DNA of 64,000 bases, taken from positions 186,001 to 250,000 of the forward strand of contig NZ_NMUA01000003.1 in assembly GCF_002312805.1 (NCBI RefSeq). The letters run 5' to 3'. The notes below the pieces were generated by a model, which was not told where the DNA came from, searched no databases, and worked only from the letters and a program-made list of their open reading frames with translations. This document shows, piece by piece, positions 36,366-45,606 of the stretch. Each line of letters starts with the position of its first letter. Position 1 is the first letter of the stretch. The position numbers and the translations under genes are program-made. Origin of the DNA: Sphingobium sp. D43FB (GTDB lineage Bacteria > Pseudomonadota > Alphaproteobacteria > Sphingomonadales > Sphingomonadaceae).

Positions 36366-37946
36366 ATGCCTGCCATTACCCTTTCGACCCTTGGATGGTC
36401 CGCGCCCGACGGTACTGCCGTTCTGGCCGGGCTTGATTTCCGCTTTGCATCCGAACGTATCGCCCTGATCGGTCGCAATGGCTTCGGCAAGTCCAGTCTG
36501 CTCGCGCTGATCGCCGGGGAGCGCACCCCGACGCACGGGCATGTCACGATCGACGGACGCATCGCCATGCTGCGCCAAAATCTTGAACCAGCGCCGGGCG
36601 CGAGCATTGCCGACCTGTTCGACGCGCGCGAGGCTTTGGCGGTGATCGACCGGGCGGAGGTAGGCAGCGCGACGCTCGATGAACTGGATGCCTGCGACTG
36701 GACATTGCCTGCGCGCATTGCCGATGCGCTGGCGGACGTGGCGCTGAGCGCTGATCCCACAACGCCGCTCGTCAGCCTATCAGGGGGCCAGCGTACCCGC
36801 GCCGCGCTCGCCGCCGCGCTCTTTACCCAGCCCGATTTCCTGCTGCTGGACGAACCGACCAACCATCTGGATGCCGAGGGGCGGGAGGCCGTCATCGCGC
36901 TGCTCGCCCGCTGGCGTGGTGGCGCAATCGTCGTCAGCCATGATCGCGCGCTGTTGGAGACGATGGACGCCATTGCCGAACTCACCACGCTGGGCATCGC
37001 CCGCTATGGCGGCAATTGGTCCGCCTACACGGCACGCAAGGCGCTTGAACTGGCCGCCGCGCACCATGATCTCGACCATGCCGAAAAACAGGCGGCGGCC
37101 CTGTCGCGCAAGACCCAGCAACTGACCGAGCGCAAGCAGCGCCGCGATGGCGCAGGCAAGCGCGACGCGGCCAAGGGCGGGATGCCCCGCATCCTGCTGG
37201 GCCAGCGCAAGCAGCAGGCCGAACAATCGGGCGGCGATGCCGTGCGCCGCGCCGGGCAGCAACAAGGCGAAGCGCGGCAGGCGATCGACGCAGCGCGCGC
37301 GCGGATCGAGATATTGGAGCCGATCCGCATCGCCCTGCCCTCCGCCAACGTCGCGCCGGGCCGCATCATCCTGACGCTCGACGCGGTGACGGCGGGTCAT
37401 GCGCCGGACTGCCCGGTCCTGCGCGACATCAGCCTGACGATCAGCGGGCCGGAGCGGGTGGCGATCACCGGAGCGAACGGGTCGGGCAAGTCGACGCTGC
37501 TGCGCCTGATTGCGGGTGATCTGTTGCCGATGGCAGGCCGGGTTCACCGCCCTGTCGATTGCGCGCTGCTCGATCAGGACGTTGCGCTGCTCGATCCGGC
37601 ACGCAGTATCGCGGACAATTTTGCGCGGCTGCACCCCGGCACGACCCGCAACGCAGTCCATGCCGCGCTGGCCCGCTTCCGGTTTCGCGCCGACCTGGCG
37701 CTGCAACAGGTGGGCACGCTGAGCGGCGGACAACGATTGCGTGCGGGGCTGGCGTGCGTGCTGGGCGGGGCCGCGCCGCCGCCCCTGTTGTTGCTGGACG
37801 AGCCGACCAATCATCTCGACCTCGATTCGATCGCGGCGATCGAACAGGGGTTGAACGCCTATGACGGCGCGCTGCTGGTGGTCAGCCATGATGCGGCTTT
37901 CCTGGACGCGATCGGCATCACCCGGCGGATCGCCCTGCCGCTTTAG
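36366..37946 (+). CDS. ABC-F family ATPase (ribosome-associated type)
   Basis: 526 residues with two ATP-binding cassettes: Walker A GRNGFGKSS and GANGSGKST, signatures LSGGQRTR and LSGGQRLR, Walker B FLLLDEPTNHLD and LLLLDEPTNHLD, joined by a Lys/Gln-rich linker (residues ~235-310) and no membrane segments. ABC-F proteins act on the ribosome in translation control or antibiotic protection. GTG 36360 with AGGA six bases upstream is a good alternative start adding two residues. Overlaps the MFS gene tail to tail by four bases. Confidence 0.92.
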   Translation: MPAITLSTLGWSAPDGTAVLAGLDFRFASERIALIGRNGFGKSSLLALIAGERTPTHGHVTIDGRIAMLRQNLEPAPGASIADLFDAREALAVIDRAEVGSATLDELDACDWTLPARIADALADVALSADPTTPLVSLSGGQRTRAALAAALFTQPDFLLLDEPTNHLDAEGREAVIALLARWRGGAIVVSHDRALLETMDAIAELTTLGIARYGGNWSAYTARKALELAAAHHDLDHAEKQAAALSRKTQQLTERKQRRDGAGKRDAAKGGMPRILLGQRKQQAEQSGGDAVRRAGQQQGEARQAIDAARARIEILEPIRIALPSANVAPGRIILTLDAVTAGHAPDCPVLRDISLTISGPERVAITGANGSGKSTLLRLIAGDLLPMAGRVHRPVDCALLDQDVALLDPARSIADNFARLHPGTTRNAVHAALARFRFRADLALQQVGTLSGGQRLRAGLACVLGGAAPPPLLLLDEPTNHLDLDSIAAIEQGLNAYDGALLVVSHDAAFLDAIGITRRIALPL

Positions 37947-39472
37947 TGCGCGGCGGACGTATCCACCGGCCCGGTCGGCTTGGGTGCGAGCCAGACGATC
38001 GCCGTCGCGAGGAACAGCACAAGCGCCGACAGGAAGAAGACATGATCCACCGCGATCGCCAACGCCTCCTGATCGACCAGATTGGAGATGACTTGGCGCG
38101 CTTGCTCGAAGGACATGCCCATCGCGCTGAGTTGCGCCTGCGTATCGGCCGGTTGCAACGTGCCCGCCATCTCGCTGCGCGACACGCGCTGGCCGTTGCC
38201 CCAGCCGGTCAGCACCAGCGAAGTCGCGATCGCCAGTGCCATCGTCCGCAGGAAATTCTGCAGGCCTGCCGCCGATGCCGTCTCGTCGGGCCGCACTGAC
38301 CCTAGCGTCAGGGTCGTCAACGGTATCATGAAGAAGGGCATGGCGAAGCCCTGAATGAACTGCGGCGCGGCCATCGACCAGAAATCGATCGAGCTGGTCC
38401 AATGCGCCCGCCACAAGGTCATCAGCCCCAGCCAAAATAGCGCGCCCGAAATCATGATGCGCGGATCGACCCGCCCCGTCATGCGCGCGGCGATCGGCGC
38501 GGCCATCAGGGCCGCCACCGCCGTCATGGCGGTCAATATGCCGGCGTCGGTGGCGGTATAGCCCATCGACGTTTGCAGCCATTGCGGGATGACGACGATA
38601 CCCGCGAAATAGGCGCCAAAGCCCAGCGCCAGCGAAAAGACGCCCGACGTGAAGCCGATGTGGCGGAATATCCGCAGATCGACGATCGGATGCTCTTCGG
38701 TCAATTCCCAGATGATGAAGGCGGCAAAGCCGATCACCGCCAGGATCGCCAGGATGACGATCAGCGGATCGCCGAACCAGTCATGGTCGCGGCCGATATC
38801 CAGCATGATTTGCAGGCAACCGATCCAGAAGACCAGCAGGAACAGGCCCATGCGATCGATCGGCACGCGCGCGGTTTCCGTTTCCACCGGGCGCAGCAGC
38901 GCCATCGCCGCCACCACGCACAGGATCGCGATCGGCACATTGATGAAGAAGATCCAGTGCCAGCTCCAATTGTCGCTGATATAGCCGCCGATGATCGGCC
39001 CCATTGCCGGGCCGAGCAGCGTGGTCATCGCCCATAGCCCCATCGCCCGCGCGCGTTGGTCAGGCGGAAAGATGCGCAGCAGCAAGGTCTGCGACATCGG
39101 CATGATGGGGCCGCCGCACAGCCCCTGGCCGATGCGGCAAGCCACCAGCATGGTGAGCGACATGGACAGGCCGCACAGCACCGAGAAGATGCCAAAGCCG
39201 ATCATCGCCCAGATGAACATCTTCACCACGCCGAACCGCTGGGCAAGCCAGCCGGTCAGCGGCACGCAGATGGCTTCGGCCACCGCATAGGAGGTGATGA
39301 TCCACGTCCCCTGATCGGCCGTGATGCCCAGATTGCCCGATATGTGCGGCACCGAGACATTGGCGATGGTGAGGTCAAGCACGACCATGAAATTGCTGAG
39401 CGCCAGCACCAGCCCGGCGAGTGTGCGCTGGCGCGGCGTCAGCCGGGAAAAGATGCTGTCCTGGTCGCTCAC
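37943..39472 (-). CDS. emrB: MFS multidrug efflux transporter, DHA2/EmrB family
   Basis: 509 residues, 14 predicted helices, with the DHA2 motifs LDLTIANVSVPHISGNLG and WIITSYAVAEAICVPLTGWLA. Drug:proton antiporter that works with the periplasmic adaptor encoded just upstream and the NodT outer-membrane channel. Third gene of nodT-emrA-emrB; 11 bp after emrA. Confidence 0.94.
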   Translation of the reverse strand: MSDQDSIFSRLTPRQRTLAGLVLALSNFMVVLDLTIANVSVPHISGNLGITADQGTWIITSYAVAEAICVPLTGWLAQRFGVVKMFIWAMIGFGIFSVLCGLSMSLTMLVACRIGQGLCGGPIMPMSQTLLLRIFPPDQRARAMGLWAMTTLLGPAMGPIIGGYISDNWSWHWIFFINVPIAILCVVAAMALLRPVETETARVPIDRMGLFLLVFWIGCLQIMLDIGRDHDWFGDPLIVILAILAVIGFAAFIIWELTEEHPIVDLRIFRHIGFTSGVFSLALGFGAYFAGIVVIPQWLQTSMGYTATDAGILTAMTAVAALMAAPIAARMTGRVDPRIMISGALFWLGLMTLWRAHWTSSIDFWSMAAPQFIQGFAMPFFMIPLTTLTLGSVRPDETASAAGLQNFLRTMALAIATSLVLTGWGNGQRVSRSEMAGTLQPADTQAQLSAMGMSFEQARQVISNLVDQEALAIAVDHVFFLSALVLFLATAIVWLAPKPTGPVDTSAAH

Positions 39473-39483
39473 CTGCCGACCCT

Positions 39484-40629
39484 TCAGTGACCGGAAAGGT
39501 CGATCTCGACCTCCGTGGAGAGACCGACGCGCAAGGGGTGCGCCGCCAGTTCCTTGGGGTCGAGCGCAATGCGGACAGGCAGCCGCTGCACCACCTTGAT
39601 CCAGTTGCCGGTCGCGTTCTGGGCCGGGATCAGCGACAGCGACGCGCCGGTGCCGCCGGAAAAGCCGACAACCTTGCCATGATAGATGACGTCGCCGCCG
39701 TAGATATCAGCGGTCACCTTGGCGGGCATGCCGACCTTCACCTTGCCCAGTTGCCGTTCCTTGAAATTGGCATCGACATAGACTTGGGCGAGCGGGACGA
39801 TCGTCATGATCGGGCTGCCCTGCGCGACGCGCTGGCCGACCTGCACCTGGCGCTTGGTCACGACGCCGTCGATCGGCGCGCGGATGGTCGTGCGTTCTAG
39901 ATCGAGTTTCGCCGCATCGAGCTTCGCCTGCGCCGCCATCACCGCTGGGTCGGTGTCGACCCGCGATCCGCGCACCAGCGCGTCATTGGCCGCCAGTTGC
40001 CCGCTCGCGGCGCTGCGCGTCGCCTGCGCCGTGGTCACGCTGGCGCGCGCGACATCGAGTGCGGCGCGGGCGGCGGCATAGGCGGTGCGCGCACTCGTCA
40101 CTTCGTCGCCCGATACCGCCCCGTCGCCGACCAGCGCTTCACGCCGTTGCAGATCGACCCGCGCCTTTTCGACATCGGCCTGCGCGCTGGCGAGTTGCGC
40201 CCGCGCCTGGACGATGTCCGCGCCGCGCGCATCGACCTGCGCCGAGAGCGCGCCGCTGGTGGCCGACATCTGGCGGAAGCGCCGCTGTGCTTCGGCGAGA
40301 TCCGCCTGGGCCTGCGCGATGGCGATGCGGGCGTTGGTGGGGTCGAGCTTCACCAAAATGTCGCCACGCTTGACCGCCTGCGTATCGCTGACCAGCACCT
40401 CGATCGCCTGCGCGGAAATCAGCGGCGTCACCTGGGCCATCTCGGCATTTACATAGGCATTGTCGGTGCTGACATGGTTGCGGCCAACCAGAAAATACCA
40501 GGCCGTCCAGAGGAGCCCGGCGACGATCACCGCGAGCGCCAGCCGGGTCAGCCAGGTCTTGCGCGCACAGCTGCGATCGGCCTGGGCTTCATCGGTCGGG
40601 GCGGTAAATTCGGGAGTGGCGTCAGCCAT
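39484..40629 (-). CDS. emrA: HlyD/EmrA family periplasmic adaptor
   Basis: 381 residues; one N-terminal membrane anchor (residues ~26-47), biotinyl-lipoyl-like halves (VSTDNAYVNAEMAQVTPLISAQ and APIDGVVTKRQVQVGQRV), a long helical hairpin between them, and a beta-barrel end. Joins EmrB to the outer-membrane factor. Start overlaps the nodT stop by eight bases. Confidence 0.94.
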   Translation of the reverse strand: MADATPEFTAPTDEAQADRSCARKTWLTRLALAVIVAGLLWTAWYFLVGRNHVSTDNAYVNAEMAQVTPLISAQAIEVLVSDTQAVKRGDILVKLDPTNARIAIAQAQADLAEAQRRFRQMSATSGALSAQVDARGADIVQARAQLASAQADVEKARVDLQRREALVGDGAVSGDEVTSARTAYAAARAALDVARASVTTAQATRSAASGQLAANDALVRGSRVDTDPAVMAAQAKLDAAKLDLERTTIRAPIDGVVTKRQVQVGQRVAQGSPIMTIVPLAQVYVDANFKERQLGKVKVGMPAKVTADIYGGDVIYHGKVVGFSGGTGASLSLIPAQNATGNWIKVVQRLPVRIALDPKELAAHPLRVGLSTEVEIDLSGH

Positions 40630-42136
40630 GCGGTGCGTCCTTGGACAGGGCGGCGTCAGGGGCGAAACCGCCACCCAGCGCGCGGATCAGGGCAATATCG
40701 AGCGAAAAGGCGCTTGCCTCCAGCCCGGAAACGGTACGCTGCGCGGCGAGGAGTTGATCCTCGACATTCAGCACATCCAGATAGGTGGACAAGCCGCCAT
40801 CATAGCGTTTCTTGGCGATGCCATAGGCGTCCTGCGACGCGGCCACGGCCGCACGGGCATCGACCAGACGCGCGTCCAGCGTGCGGCGGCTGGTGACGGC
40901 GTCCGCCACCTCCTGATAGGCCGTCAGCACGGCCTTGTCATAGCTCGCCACCGCCTCGTCATAGGTCGCGCGCGCGCCGCGATACTGGCCCTGCAGCGCG
41001 CCACCGTGGAAGATCGGCAGGCTGATCGCCGGCCCGGCATTGCCGAAGATCGAGTCCGTCTGGAACAGACTATTGGTGAAGGGCTGGGCCGATCCGATCG
41101 CGCCGCCATTGGCGAAGACGGTGTTATAGCCCAGCGACTGCAAGCCGATCAGTGCGCTCAGGCGCACGGCGGGGAAGAAATCGGCGCGCGCGACCTTGAT
41201 CCGCTTGGCCGCCGCCTCGGTGCGGGCAAGGGCCGCCGCAATGTCGGGACGGCGCGCGACCAGATTGGTGGTGACGTCGGCGGGAAGCCCAAGTGGTGCC
41301 AGTGCGCCGGGCGTTGGCCGCATAATCGCCGCTCCCCGGTCCGGCCCCGCGCCGATCAGCGCCGCGATCTGATGCTGGCGCAGTGCGATCGCCATGCGCG
41401 CACCGGCCAGTTGCGCCCGCGCGGACGCGACCGTGGCATCGGCCTGCCGCACGCTGCCGCGCGTTTCCAGCCCATTTTGCCGCCGATCCGCAACCAGCTT
41501 CTGGCTGGCCATGCGGATGGCGAGCGTGCGCTGCTGAATGTCCGCCTCATCATAGAGCCGGGCAAGGTCGGCATAGGCGTCGGCGATGCCCGTGGTCAGC
41601 GCCAGTTGCGCCTGCTGCGCATCAAGCTCCGCCGCGCGTGCCTGCGATGTTGCCGCCGCCAGTGCCGCGCGGTTCTTGCCCCACAGGTCGAGGTCAAGCC
41701 CCAGGTCCAGCGCCAGCCGTCCGGTGCCGAGCCAGCCCTGCGGCACGAACTCCTTGGGCATGCCCATATTGTAGCTTTGCTTGGTGGCGGCCGCGCTGGC
41801 GTCGAGATTGGCGGAAGGCAGCAATGCGGCGCCGGACTGTTGCGCCAGCGCCTGTGCCTGGCGGAAACGGGCGGCGGCGATCGCCATGTCGGGCGCGTTG
41901 CGCAAGCCTTCTTCGATCAGCGCGGTGAGTTGCGGATCGCCATAGGCGCGCCACCAGTCCGTAGCGGGCCATGCCGCCTGCGGTGCGGCGAGGCTCTGCT
42001 GCGCGGCGATCATGTCCGCCGCGCGAATTTCGGGCTTGGTGCCAAGGTCAGGGACCGCCGCGCACCCCGCCAGCAACGACATCATCGTCGCCAGGACCAG
42101 CGGACGAACGGGCGGGGAAAGGCGACTCACCGACAT
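40622..42136 (-). CDS. Outer-membrane efflux lipoprotein, NodT family
   Basis: 504 residues with lipobox LLAGC (Cys25) and two repeated TolC-like helical domains (PDMAIAAARFRQAQALAQ; YDGGLSTYLDVLNVEDQLLAAQR). First gene of the efflux operon. The ATG lies only 2 bp from a 21-bp operator arm and no Shine-Dalgarno sequence is visible, so translation may be leaderless. Confidence 0.93.
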   Translation of the reverse strand: MSVSRLSPPVRPLVLATMMSLLAGCAAVPDLGTKPEIRAADMIAAQQSLAAPQAAWPATDWWRAYGDPQLTALIEEGLRNAPDMAIAAARFRQAQALAQQSGAALLPSANLDASAAATKQSYNMGMPKEFVPQGWLGTGRLALDLGLDLDLWGKNRAALAAATSQARAAELDAQQAQLALTTGIADAYADLARLYDEADIQQRTLAIRMASQKLVADRRQNGLETRGSVRQADATVASARAQLAGARMAIALRQHQIAALIGAGPDRGAAIMRPTPGALAPLGLPADVTTNLVARRPDIAAALARTEAAAKRIKVARADFFPAVRLSALIGLQSLGYNTVFANGGAIGSAQPFTNSLFQTDSIFGNAGPAISLPIFHGGALQGQYRGARATYDEAVASYDKAVLTAYQEVADAVTSRRTLDARLVDARAAVAASQDAYGIAKKRYDGGLSTYLDVLNVEDQLLAAQRTVSGLEASAFSLDIALIRALGGGFAPDAALSKDAPHG

Positions 42137-42138
42137 AA

Positions 42139-42223
42139 AAACCGTACCATCTAGTATGAAAAACGCATCTGGCGTCGCGACACCCGCTTGTCAAGATTTT
42201 TATCATACTCTATGGTACGGTTT
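42139..42223. promoter_or_regulatory. Mirror-image operator pair in the efflux/TetR divergent promoter
   Basis: A 21-bp element at 42139-42159 (AAACCGTACCATCTAGTATG plus A) occurs again inverted at 42203-42223, 19/21 identical. The outer ends abut the nodT start (42136) and the tetR start (42225). Best explained as two binding sites of the TetR repressor covering both promoters. Confidence 0.8.
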
Positions 42224-42224
42224 C

Positions 42225-42884
42225 ATGACAGGCGCTTCCACCACTCCCCCCACCAGCCGAAGGGAAGCACGCCGTCTGGACCGGCGCGATACCATATTGA
42301 CCGTGGCCAAGGCCTATTTCCTGGAACATGGCTATGCCGGGACGACCATGTCGGGCATCGCCGCGGCGCTGGGCGGGTCCAAGGGCACTTTGTGGAATCA
42401 CTTCCCTTCAAAGGAAGACTTATTTTCGGCGGTCCTCGATCGGGTCGCTACCACCTATCGCGCGCAACTGTCGCAAATCCTCGACCCGTGCGGCGTGCTG
42501 GAACCCACTTTACTGCGCGCCTGTCGCAGCCTGCTCGACAAGGTCTGTTCAACCGAAGCGATCGCCCTGCATCGGCTGATCTATGCCGAAAGTGGTCGAT
42601 TTCCCGAACTCAGCCGGATATTCTTCGAACTTGCGCCGCGCCACACCCGCGCCCTGCTCGCCGACTATATAAGTGGTGCAATGGATCGGGACCAGTTGCG
42701 GCGGGACGACCCCGCCGATGCGGCGCGCGTCCTGATGGCCCTGACCATGGCTGGCAGCCATCAGCAGTTGATGATCGGTCAGATTACGGAACCCTCGTCA
42801 GCGCAGATGCAGGCCGATGTCGATCTGGCCGTCGACCTGTTCCTGCGCGGCTATGCGCCCGAACCGAACAGCGCGAACCGTTAA
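42225..42884 (+). CDS. TetR/AcrR family repressor of the efflux operon
   Basis: 219 residues; helix-turn-helix TTMSGIAAALGGSKGTLWNHF (residues ~40-60) and an AefR-like C-terminal ligand domain. Divergent from nodT-emrA-emrB. Operator copies end one base before its ATG and no Shine-Dalgarno sequence is present, again suggesting a leaderless message. Confidence 0.93.
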   Translation: MTGASTTPPTSRREARRLDRRDTILTVAKAYFLEHGYAGTTMSGIAAALGGSKGTLWNHFPSKEDLFSAVLDRVATTYRAQLSQILDPCGVLEPTLLRACRSLLDKVCSTEAIALHRLIYAESGRFPELSRIFFELAPRHTRALLADYISGAMDRDQLRRDDPADAARVLMALTMAGSHQQLMIGQITEPSSAQMQADVDLAVDLFLRGYAPEPNSANR

Positions 42885-42937
42885 CCATTTCTTTGCGGTG
42901 CGTTCCTATCCTTCCATGACGGGCGGAAGGACAGACG

Positions 42938-43561
42938 ATGCCATTTTTCAAACGGAACGAAGCCTCGCAGTTCGATGCCCCCGATGCGGAGGGTCGCGCG
43001 CGCGCCCAGCGCCGCCTGCGCGTGCTGCTGATCGACGAAAATCCGACTGCGCGCGCTGTCATCGCCCGCCGCCTGTCGCACCTCAATTATGACGTCGCCC
43101 TCGCCGACACGGGATTCAGCGCGCTCAGCCTGCTCGTAACGCATAGGGCCGATATCATCTTGATCGACATGGGGCTGACGATGCTGCCCGCCGTCGCGAC
43201 CATGAAGCAGATCCGCGCCGCCAATCTCGCCGCCTCCGCCTGTTTCGTCATGATCGCCGGGCGGCTCGACAGCCAGGCGACTGTCGAAGCGCTGGACGCG
43301 GGCGCGGACGACTATGTCGTCAAACCGTTCGACTTCGACATATTCGATGCCCGCCTGCGCCATCTATGCCAGCGCGCCGAACAAATGGGGGCTCTGACCC
43401 GCCACAATGCCGAACTCGACGCCCGCATCGCGCGCCGTGCCGTGGAACTGGGCGAAACCCGCGAAACGCTGCGCGAATTGCAGATTGATCGTGCCCGGCT
43501 CGTCTCCTCGATCCAAGCCTTGCACGACGAACTCGAACGAGTCACCGCCCAGCAGGGCTAG
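42938..43561 (+). CDS. Receiver-domain protein with C-terminal coiled coil
   Basis: 207 residues. CheY-like domain at ~27-145 with acidic pair in LLIDEN, phospho-acceptor Asp in IILIDMGL and the Lys of YVVKPFD, but the usual Thr/Ser after strand 4 is Ala (FVMIAGR). A long charged coiled coil follows (ELDARIARRAVELGETRETL) with no DNA-binding or enzymatic output. It could act as a single-domain signalling adaptor. GGAAGG precedes the ATG. No histidine kinase nearby. Confidence 0.85.
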   Translation: MPFFKRNEASQFDAPDAEGRARAQRRLRVLLIDENPTARAVIARRLSHLNYDVALADTGFSALSLLVTHRADIILIDMGLTMLPAVATMKQIRAANLAASACFVMIAGRLDSQATVEALDAGADDYVVKPFDFDIFDARLRHLCQRAEQMGALTRHNAELDARIARRAVELGETRETLRELQIDRARLVSSIQALHDELERVTAQQG

Positions 43562-43564
43562 GCG

Positions 43565-44323
43565 TCAGTCCAGGGTCAGCCACAGCGACAGGCCGTCGCC
43601 CGGCTGCGCAGGTGGCGCGTCCACCGCGATCCGCACCGCATCGGCCCGCGCCCGGTCGAGGATCACGGCCGCGACCCTTGGCTGGTGATAGACCCGGTCG
43701 GCCTCCCCCAACAGCCGCGCCACCCGCAAGGTCAGATCATCGGGATCGTTGGATGTCAGCCTAATCGGCTCCAGCCGCGTCGCATCCGCATCGCCCTGCC
43801 CTTCGATCCAGCGCGGCACGGCATCGGCCGCACCCGCGCGCAAGGGATCGATCATCCCGCCCGCCGCCAGCCCGGCATCGATCGCCCGGCGTCGATCGCC
43901 GCCATCGGGCCAGCGCGCGCGGATCGCCCCCCGCGCCGCTGACAATGTGCTCGCCAAAGCGCCAAGGCCTGCAGGCAACAGCGTCTCCAGCCTTTGCCGC
44001 AACGCCTTCGCCAGCCCCGCCGATGCGCCGCCCGTGCCGATCGCGATCAGTACGGGATCGCGATCGACGATCGCGGGCAGCGTAAAATCGCACAGGTCGG
44101 GATTGTCGGTCGCATTGACCAGCACGCCGCGCGCGCGCAGGCGCTGGGCAGTAACGGCATCGCCATCCGACACGATCGCGATCCGCGCATCGCCATCTTC
44201 TTCGCCCACGATCCGCGCGCCTGCCCGTTCCAGCAGGCGGCGCTTGGCGTCCGCCGCCTCGCCTTCGCCGGTCAGGATCACGGGCCTGCCCGTCAGGCGC
44301 AAGAACACGGGCAGACTGTGCAT
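43565..44323 (-). CDS. Siroheme synthase N-terminal type (precorrin-2 dehydrogenase/ferrochelatase)
   Basis: 252 residues. N-terminal Rossmann domain (LPVFLRLTGRPVILTGEGEAA, VNATDNPDLCDFTLPAIVDR) and dimerisation region of the CysG-N/Met8p family that oxidises precorrin-2 and inserts iron. A C-terminal remnant (DDLTLRVARLLGEADRVYH) resembles the start of a uroporphyrinogen methyltransferase domain but the rest is absent, so methylation must come from another gene. Stop/start overlap (TGATG) with lysA. Confidence 0.88.
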   Translation of the reverse strand: MHSLPVFLRLTGRPVILTGEGEAADAKRRLLERAGARIVGEEDGDARIAIVSDGDAVTAQRLRARGVLVNATDNPDLCDFTLPAIVDRDPVLIAIGTGGASAGLAKALRQRLETLLPAGLGALASTLSAARGAIRARWPDGGDRRRAIDAGLAAGGMIDPLRAGAADAVPRWIEGQGDADATRLEPIRLTSNDPDDLTLRVARLLGEADRVYHQPRVAAVILDRARADAVRIAVDAPPAQPGDGLSLWLTLD

Positions 44324-45588
44324 CAGTCTGCCAGCCAGTCGGGGATCGAATCACCCTCGATCAGCGTCTCGATCGGCGGGCGGGCCCGGACTACGGCCCA
44401 GCGGTCACCCGACACCAGCACTTCGGGTGTCAGCGGGCGGCTGTTATAGGTGCCCGCCATGGTCGCGCCATAGGCGCCTGCGGTCATGAAGGCGACCAGA
44501 TCGCCGGCTTCGACCACGTCCATATCGCGCCCCATGGCGAAGGTGTCGCCCGTCTCGCACACGGGTCCGACAACATTGGCGGCTGCCTGCTTGCCCGATG
44601 GCGCGACCGCGCGAATGTCATGCCAGGCGTCATAGAGGCTGGGCCGCAACAGGTCGTTCATCGCTGCATCGACGATGACGAAGGGTGCCTTGGCCCCCTG
44701 CTTCACGCGCACCACGCGCGAGAGCAGCGCGCCGGCATTCCCCACGATCACGCGGCCAGGCTCGAACATCAGCCGCACCGGCCAGCCCTGCGTCACGCGG
44801 CACACCATCGCGCCATAGTCGGCGGGGCTGGGCGGCAACGGCTGCGACGGGTCGTAGGGCACGCCAAGGCCGCCGCCAAGGTCCGCGGTGCGGATGTCAT
44901 GGCCCGCTTCGCGCAGCGCCGTGATGAGTGCGCCGACCTTGGTAAAGGCGGCCTCCAGCGGGGCGAGATCGGTCAACTGGCTGCCGATATGGACGGCGAC
45001 ACCCTGCACATCCAGCCCCGGCAGATCGCGGGCGGCGGCATAGCTCTCCAGCGCGCGGTCATAGGGGATGCCGAATTTGTTTTCCGACTTGCCGGTCGAG
45101 ATCTTGGCATGGGTGCCCGCATCGACATCGGGATTAATGCGATAGGCGACCGGCGCGCGCTTGCCCATCGACAGCGCGACTTGCGACAGCATCTCGGCTT
45201 CCGGTTCGCTTTCCAGATTGAACTGGAAAATGCCATGGTCAAGCGCCAGCCGCATTTCGTCTGCGGTCTTGCCGACGCCAGAAAAGACGATGCGGTCGGC
45301 CGGGATGCCCGCCGCCACCGCGCGCAGCAGTTCGCCGCCGGACACCACGTCCGCGCCCAGACCCAGCTTCGCCAGCGTCGCCAGGACGGCGGCATTGGGA
45401 TTGGCCTTGACCGCAAAGGCGATCAACGGATTGTCGAGCGCGGCCAGCCCTTCGCGGAACACGCCGACATGGCGTTCCAGCGTCGCGGTCGAATAGACAT
45501 AGACCGGCGTGCCGACCGCATCGGCGATCACCGCCATCGGCACCTGCTCCACCCGCATGGTGCCGTCCACATAGTCGAAATGGTCCAA
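44323..45588 (-). CDS. lysA: Diaminopimelate decarboxylase
   Basis: PLP enzyme making lysine from meso-diaminopimelate; 421 residues, fold-type III. PLP lysine in IAFAVKANPNAAVL, plus SGVGKTADEM, HIGSQLTDL, GGGLGVPY and VGPVCETGDTFA. Gene order argH-lipoprotein-lysA matches the argH-lptM-lysA arrangement of enterobacteria. Confidence 0.97.
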   Translation of the reverse strand: MDHFDYVDGTMRVEQVPMAVIADAVGTPVYVYSTATLERHVGVFREGLAALDNPLIAFAVKANPNAAVLATLAKLGLGADVVSGGELLRAVAAGIPADRIVFSGVGKTADEMRLALDHGIFQFNLESEPEAEMLSQVALSMGKRAPVAYRINPDVDAGTHAKISTGKSENKFGIPYDRALESYAAARDLPGLDVQGVAVHIGSQLTDLAPLEAAFTKVGALITALREAGHDIRTADLGGGLGVPYDPSQPLPPSPADYGAMVCRVTQGWPVRLMFEPGRVIVGNAGALLSRVVRVKQGAKAPFVIVDAAMNDLLRPSLYDAWHDIRAVAPSGKQAAANVVGPVCETGDTFAMGRDMDVVEAGDLVAFMTAGAYGATMAGTYNSRPLTPEVLVSGDRWAVVRARPPIETLIEGDSIPDWLAD

Positions 45589-45606
45589 TTTCCAGTCCTT
45601 ACAGGC

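Noticed and set aside
36780..38582. 600-codon minus-strand frame across the ABC-F and MFS genes
   Set aside because: Spans the junction of two convergent real genes; no start signal or domain.
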